Assembly: GCF_001693385.1 (NCBI RefSeq)
Contig: NZ_CP016428.1
Span: forward strand, 1,984,001 to 2,048,000
From: Bradyrhizobium icense
GTDB lineage: Bacteria; Pseudomonadota; Alphaproteobacteria; Rhizobiales; Xanthobacteraceae
Direction: 5' to 3'
DNA length: 64,000 nucleotides
How positions within the stretch are numbered: the first letter of the stretch is position 1; each line of letters starts with the position of its first letter. Under the pieces are notes generated by a model. The model was not told the DNA's origin and searched no databases. It saw only the letters and a program-made list of their open reading frames with translations. This document shows positions 60,464-64,000 of the stretch, in pieces. The translations under genes and the position numbers were made by a program.

Positions 60464-61480
60464 TTAAGAGCTGGCATCCCGCCACACGCTGGCTTCGTAG
60501 CCATCGATGACTTGCGTGGTATGGGTAAATTCCTCGAGCTGTCGCAACGGCTCGATGATCTTGCGTGCCACCAGCACGGTATTGGGCTCGGCGTTTTTCT
60601 GCATGTGCCCGGCGACGTCGATGACGCGATCCGAAATCGTCTCGAGGGGCGTGGAGTCGTCGAAATAGACCAGGCCCGCATTCACGCCGCAGCGAACGGC
60701 GAAATCCGCCTTGGACAGTTTTACCTCGCGGTTGAACACCTTGAGGCTCTTGATGACGTCCTTGCCTGACTGACAGGCGTCCTCCACATGGGCGAAGCAT
60801 GCCATCACGCCATCGGGCGTCCATGCCGTCTTCAACACGCCCCTGGCGCGGAAGATGCGCTCCACGAGCTTCCGGTACTCTTCGAAGTCATATTGGATCG
60901 AAGCGGGGTCTTCTCCGGCCTTCATGCCGACCGAGCCGACCACATCGATGGCAAGGAAGGCGACTTCACGGCCGAACGTGTCGAGCTTCTTCTTGGTCTC
61001 GGCAAATACCCGCAACAACTCCTGGCGATTCACGGCCTTGCCGCTTTCCGCCATTCGCAGCGTTGTTTCCAGTTCAGCGTCGAGCTTGGAGCCCGGCTTC
61101 ACACCCTCTTTCCGGCGCCATGCCTGGGCCGACTTTCGAAGCATCTGCCGGTTTTGGGCGGTTTGCGCGCGCTGGGCGATGGCGCCTGAGAAAATGGTGG
61201 CGACAATGGCAAGACCAATCAGTATCCAGTCGGAGCGATCGTTGCCGGCAATGTTGGTTGGCACATAGCGATGCAGCACCGGCACCGATTTACTGAGAAT
61301 GTATTGGCGCGCCTCGAACAGCTTCGCCGGAACCGTTGCGCTCTTTGGATTGTCGAACAGGACAAACAGCTTCGGGCCCAGCAGAACAATAATCAGGGCA
61401 AATGTTGCAACGCCCAGAAGTTTCCTGAATCCAAACAGCACGTGAACCAGGATCGATTTAGGAGCTTCACGATGAACCAC
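60464..61480 (-). CDS. Membrane-bound class III adenylate/guanylate cyclase
   Basis: 338 residues. Two N-terminal membrane helices (LLGVATFALIIVLLGPKLFV, ~20-40; WILIGLAIVATIFSGAI, ~87-103), a linker, and a cyclase domain at about 175-320: EVAFLAIDVVGSVG (metal site), WTPDGVMACF, then CGVNAGLVYF and SDRVIDVAGHMQKNA. The final WRDASS-stop is read from the IS630 right end (TAA at 60464), so the native last residues are replaced. The domain looks complete and could be active. The start has only weak ribosome-binding support. Confidence 0.8.
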   Translation of the reverse strand: MVHREAPKSILVHVLFGFRKLLGVATFALIIVLLGPKLFVLFDNPKSATVPAKLFEARQYILSKSVPVLHRYVPTNIAGNDRSDWILIGLAIVATIFSGAIAQRAQTAQNRQMLRKSAQAWRRKEGVKPGSKLDAELETTLRMAESGKAVNRQELLRVFAETKKKLDTFGREVAFLAIDVVGSVGMKAGEDPASIQYDFEEYRKLVERIFRARGVLKTAWTPDGVMACFAHVEDACQSGKDVIKSLKVFNREVKLSKADFAVRCGVNAGLVYFDDSTPLETISDRVIDVAGHMQKNAEPNTVLVARKIIEPLRQLEEFTHTTQVIDGYEASVWRDASS

Positions 61481-61634
61481 TTTGATTGTCCCCAGGCTGA
61501 GCGGGCGAGACGCTCAGGCAACCGCCCGACCGGCTTATAGCTTGCCATCCGATTGAGTGGCAAATCACCGTGCCCGATCAGGCGTATGCCGGACCGGTAA
61601 TCGCGGCGGCTCATCCGCTCGGTGGCGCTTGCAG

Positions 61635-62060
61635 TCAGGTTGATGGCGGCTTGGCGTCCACCTCGTCAACAACCGGTCCCAAGGCGGACATCGCCGCAGT
61701 CTTCAGGCGGACCGGATCGCGCTCTCCGTCGCCGGCCACCTTCAAGATCGTTGCAGCGAGCGATCGAAGCTGCTGGTCCGATACCGGGTGAGGCAGGGAA
61801 GTCTCGGCAGCTTCCAGGGCCTTTGACATCAACTCGATCGTTTGCGGACCGAACGAGGGACCGCCAAATTTTCCATGGTCCAGCTCCTCGATAATTCGGC
61901 GGGCCTTTCTGAGCTGTACGGCTTCCTCGGCTTCGAGATTCGTCGCGGCACTCTGCAAAGCTTCGAGCTTCGGATCGGACGCAGGGCCCCCGCCTGGATG
62001 CATGAGCTTTTCAGGCACAAACAGTTCAAGAGCAAATTTCAAGGTGTCTCGAAATCTCAT
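61635..62060 (-). CDS. Hypothetical protein (141 aa)
   Basis: Start at 62060 (MRFRDTLKFALELFVPEKLM) or a GTG at 62081. It is helical and charged: DPKLEALQSAATNLEAEEAV, QLRKARRIIEELD, and a C-terminal segment SLAATILKVAGDGERDPVRL. No membrane helix or cysteine. No family recognised. It lies between the cyclase and a divergent coiled-coil gene. Confidence 0.55.
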   Translation of the reverse strand: MRFRDTLKFALELFVPEKLMHPGGGPASDPKLEALQSAATNLEAEEAVQLRKARRIIEELDHGKFGGPSFGPQTIELMSKALEAAETSLPHPVSDQQLRSLAATILKVAGDGERDPVRLKTAAMSALGPVVDEVDAKPPST

Positions 62061-62303
62061 CTTGCTTGGGCCCGCCGTCACTTCGGCATATGCGTGGCAA
62101 ATCTATACGGTTGCGCGGTCGTTGCTATTCCAGAAACTCCGAATCATCTGAGAATCCAGCCTTTCGCATTTTCAAAAAAATGCAACGTTGTTGATCGGGC
62201 AGCGGTTCGTTAGGCTGTAGAAAACTTATCCTTTTCATCGTTGGTCCGGCGGTCTGCCGGCTCAAGGAAACCGTTTAGAACGGGTACGCCAAGGAGATTC
62301 GAT

Positions 62304-62651
62304 ATGGCACGAGCTTTCAAGGTTCGTTCCGCAGAGCGCGATGCTCAAACCGACAGCGAACGGCTTGGCTCAATTTCGGCCGCTATTGAAGCCGCGGTCG
62401 CTTCCATCCAAAAGGAAAGGGACGCCCTGCGTGCGCGCGTCGATGCGGCGCGCGATCAGGCTGCCTTTGCCACGGGCACTGAATACGATGAGTATCTGAC
62501 GCGGGACGCCAAGGATGCGGCCAGGATCAAGGAATACGAACAGCAAATGGCAAGCGGCGAAAACCGCACGCAGGAGCTTGATCGCCAGCTTGGCGGTTTG
62601 GGGGCCGTTCAGGAACTCTTCAGCCGGTATTTCGCCGACAAGGTGCGGTAA
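62304..62651 (+). CDS. Coiled-coil hypothetical protein (115 aa)
   Basis: ATG at 62304 behind AAGGAGATT. The product is almost all helix with heptad repeats (SISAAIEAAVASIQKERDAL, then RARVDAARDQAAF and QEYDEYL-like segments) and ends ELFSRYFADKVR. No membrane segment. It is followed by an inverted repeat that may end transcription. Function unknown. Confidence 0.65.
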   Translation: MARAFKVRSAERDAQTDSERLGSISAAIEAAVASIQKERDALRARVDAARDQAAFATGTEYDEYLTRDAKDAARIKEYEQQMASGENRTQELDRQLGGLGAVQELFSRYFADKVR

Positions 62652-62672
62652 ACCGCCGCCGCGGAAATCGCG

Positions 62673-62710
62673 TATAATCCGCGTTTAAATCGTATTTCCG
62701 GGATTATACC
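62673..62710. terminator. Inverted repeat between convergent genes
   Basis: GTATAATCC and GGATTATAC are perfect 9-base inverted arms with a 20-base loop. It lies between the ends of a rightward and a leftward gene. A bidirectional terminator is possible, but the arms are AT-rich and no T-run follows. Confidence 0.4.
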
Positions 62711-62967
62711 CGCTCTGAGTGCCGAATATTGAGCCGCGTTCGCAACTGCAAATAAGCCGGCCGCGTCGTCAGGCCCAGAAAATACCCCACCTGAATGGTG
62801 ACAATGGGGAGGGCTACGACGGCTAAACCATCCAGCAAATCTTGGCCATTGGCCCAGGCCGAGACGATGTAAGCGCCGGCGCCCAGTACGGAGAGCGGGA
62901 GCAGCGCTAAAATATTAAAATGAAGGCCCACATAGATGCCGGCACCGCAGGCGAGGATGGGCAACAT
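62704..62967 (-). CDS. Small membrane hypothetical protein (87 aa)
   Basis: Three hydrophobic segments (MLPILACGAGIYVGLHFNIL, LLPLSVLGAGAYIVSAW, DGLAVVALPIVTIQVGYFLG) and a short basic tail (RTRLNIRHSERV). The hydrophobic pattern is the main support; no strong ribosome-binding site. It may relate to the polysaccharide genes next to it. Function unknown. Confidence 0.55.
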   Translation of the reverse strand: MLPILACGAGIYVGLHFNILALLPLSVLGAGAYIVSAWANGQDLLDGLAVVALPIVTIQVGYFLGLTTRPAYLQLRTRLNIRHSERV

Positions 62968-63150
62968 CTGTTAACTCGCTCCGATTAACCGCATTCAAAC
63001 TGATTAAATGTTGCGTCGCACTCCCGCCGAGTGTATGGTCGCCGCCATTAACGAAGAGTTACTTAGGCCTTTTAAGGTCTGTCGGATTTATGGTCCGGAG
63101 CCAATAATCAGGCAGTTGGGTACCAGTAATACTGCGCGGGCATTTTTCTC

Positions 63151-64000
63151 ATGTCGATTGGAGCGGATATTGGCAACAAGGTAGGCCAGATCGACCAATC
63201 CGCTGGCGGTCCTCCCGCTCGTTTCTCCAGCAATGCGGTCCCCTATCTCTTGTCGACCGCAGATGCGTTCGTGATCCTGCTGTCCAGCGTGGCAGGTGGC
63301 ATCGGCTACCAGTTGACCATCGGCAACTTGGTACCGAACATTCTCCCGCATTGCGCGGTCGGGTTGTTGGCGAGCTTCATTCACATCCTGCGCATGAGCG
63401 GCAGCGGCTACTACGATTTTCCTGACAGCGCCAAACCGCGTGTCGAGATCGGCGAAATACTGATCTGCTGGTTTACGACGGGGTTGCTGCTCGCGTTCTT
63501 TGCGTTCTTGCTCAAGGTCGGCGTCGATTATTCGCGCGGCGCCTTTGTGGTGTTTTATTTTGTCGCGCCGGCAGGATTGCTCGTCGTCAGGAAGGGTACC
63601 AAGGTGGCTCTGGCGGCTGCCGTTTCCAGAGGTGTGATCGGCCGACGCGATATCGTGCTGATCGGTGATCTCCACGAGATCGCCGCGTTGGAGCCGAGGG
63701 ATCTTCTGGTTTTCTTCGGCACCTCTGAGGTCAGCCGCTTCACGCTCAGTTCGGACGACGACCTCCAGAAGCGTGAGTCGACCGACGTCAACGTCATCAA
63801 TGCAGCGGCAAACTTTATCCGGCGCAACAATTGTCGCGAAGTGATGCTCGCCATGCCCTGGGAGGATACGGGCCGGCTTGAGTTCATCCGCGAGCACGTC
63901 AAGACGCTTCCAGTTGCGGTGCGGCTGCTGCCCGACATCCGCGTTCGAACGTTGACGAATTATGCGTCGTCGGCGCGCCAGCGCGTCCTGGCGATCGAAA
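63151..64000 (+). CDS. Polyprenyl-phosphate glycosylphosphotransferase, N-terminal part
   Basis: The frame opens at ATG 63151 (MSIGADIGNKVGQIDQSAGG) and is uninterrupted to the window edge, about 283 codons. Four to five membrane helices lie near residues 30-160 (VPYLLSTADAFVILLSSVAG, LPHCAVGLLASFIHI, LLLAFFAFLLKV). A Rossmann-like part follows (DIVLIGDLHEIAAL, NNCREVMLAMPW). This is the WcaJ/ExoY-type layout, in which a C-terminal catalytic domain, beyond the window, adds the first sugar phosphate to undecaprenyl phosphate. A leftward frame over 63088-63897 is its shadow. Confidence 0.8.
   Translation, partial: MSIGADIGNKVGQIDQSAGGPPARFSSNAVPYLLSTADAFVILLSSVAGGIGYQLTIGNLVPNILPHCAVGLLASFIHILRMSGSGYYDFPDSAKPRVEIGEILICWFTTGLLLAFFAFLLKVGVDYSRGAFVVFYFVAPAGLLVVRKGTKVALAAAVSRGVIGRRDIVLIGDLHEIAALEPRDLLVFFGTSEVSRFTLSSDDDLQKRESTDVNVINAAANFIRRNNCREVMLAMPWEDTGRLEFIREHVKTLPVAVRLLPDIRVRTLTNYASSARQRVLAIE

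Larger units (their letters stand above)
59417..60466 (+). mobile_element. IS630-family insertion sequence
   Basis: About 1.05 kb with a two-frame transposase. Imperfect ends pair: TAAAGCGGGATGGGGTTAGG at 59417-59436 and, on the minus strand, TTAAAAAGCGTGATGGCATT from 60466. The family inserts at TA. The right end supplies the stop codon of the cyclase gene. Confidence 0.65.

Noticed and set aside
63088..63897. 269-codon leftward frame at the right edge
   Set aside because: It is the shadow of the rightward glycosylphosphotransferase gene, which has membrane helices and stays open to the window end.

Overview
The window looks like chromosome from a Bradyrhizobium-type alphaproteobacterium (Hyphomicrobiales). 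Supporting signs are a high-GC coding style, NirK-type denitrification with norEFCBQD, an FNR/NnrR-class regulator with many TTG-N8-CAA boxes, LIV-type ABC transporters, Bug/TctC binding proteins, a phasin, and many 60-100 residue proteins of kinds typical of that group. The genus is an inference from gene content; no rRNA or intact tRNA gene is present.

Region 1 (1-20 kb) is sparse and eroded. It holds an IS5-type transposase relic joined to half a methyltransferase gene, a PRC-barrel protein, a tRNA-Arg-like relic, an IS1182-family element (6.2-7.9 kb), a hybrid histidine kinase behind a frameshifted KaiC-like ATPase gene, a phasin, and many very small genes. At least six small genes between 11.9 and 17.3 kb carry one or two point lesions. 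At 19.45 kb a serine-hydrolase 5' fragment is fused to a UgpB-type 3' fragment. The region ends with a hipBA toxin-antitoxin pair (20.1-21.6 kb).

Region 2 (21.7-37.1 kb) is an intact catabolic cluster. A leftward arm encodes a TctC-type binding protein, a GntR/FCD regulator, an SDR, a carboxymuconolactone-decarboxylase (CMD) family protein, two paralogous LIV-type binding proteins, LivF, a fused LivM-LivG, LivH, an MmgE/PrpD protein and a 3-hydroxyisobutyrate-dehydrogenase family protein. A rightward arm encodes a second MmgE/PrpD, a second CMD protein and a metallo-beta-lactamase-fold hydrolase, followed by a second, leftward TctC-type gene. The substrate is not evident; a branched or cyclic carboxylic acid is the simplest guess.

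Region 3 (37.3-55 kb) is a denitrification island: hemN, nirV, nirK, a DUF1858 protein, an nnrR-like regulator, pseudoazurin, an nnrS operon (nnrS, a polytopic membrane protein, tandem DUF2249, a MIP18-type protein, ccoG), a PCuAC fusion protein, norE, norF, norC, norB, norQ and norD. Nitrite would be reduced by NirK using electrons from pseudoazurin and the NO removed by NorCB. No nar, nap or nos gene is present. Ten TTG-N8-CAA boxes precede most transcription units, so one FNR-class regulator, probably the one encoded here, can coordinate the island. Strong hairpins separate nirK from nirV and norB from norQ.

Region 4 (55-64 kb) is envelope or polysaccharide related: a membrane GT2-type glycosyltransferase, WecB-type UDP-GlcNAc 2-epimerase, an IS630-family element abutting a class III cyclase gene, small hypothetical genes, and the 5' part of a polyprenyl-phosphate glycosylphosphotransferase that runs off the window.
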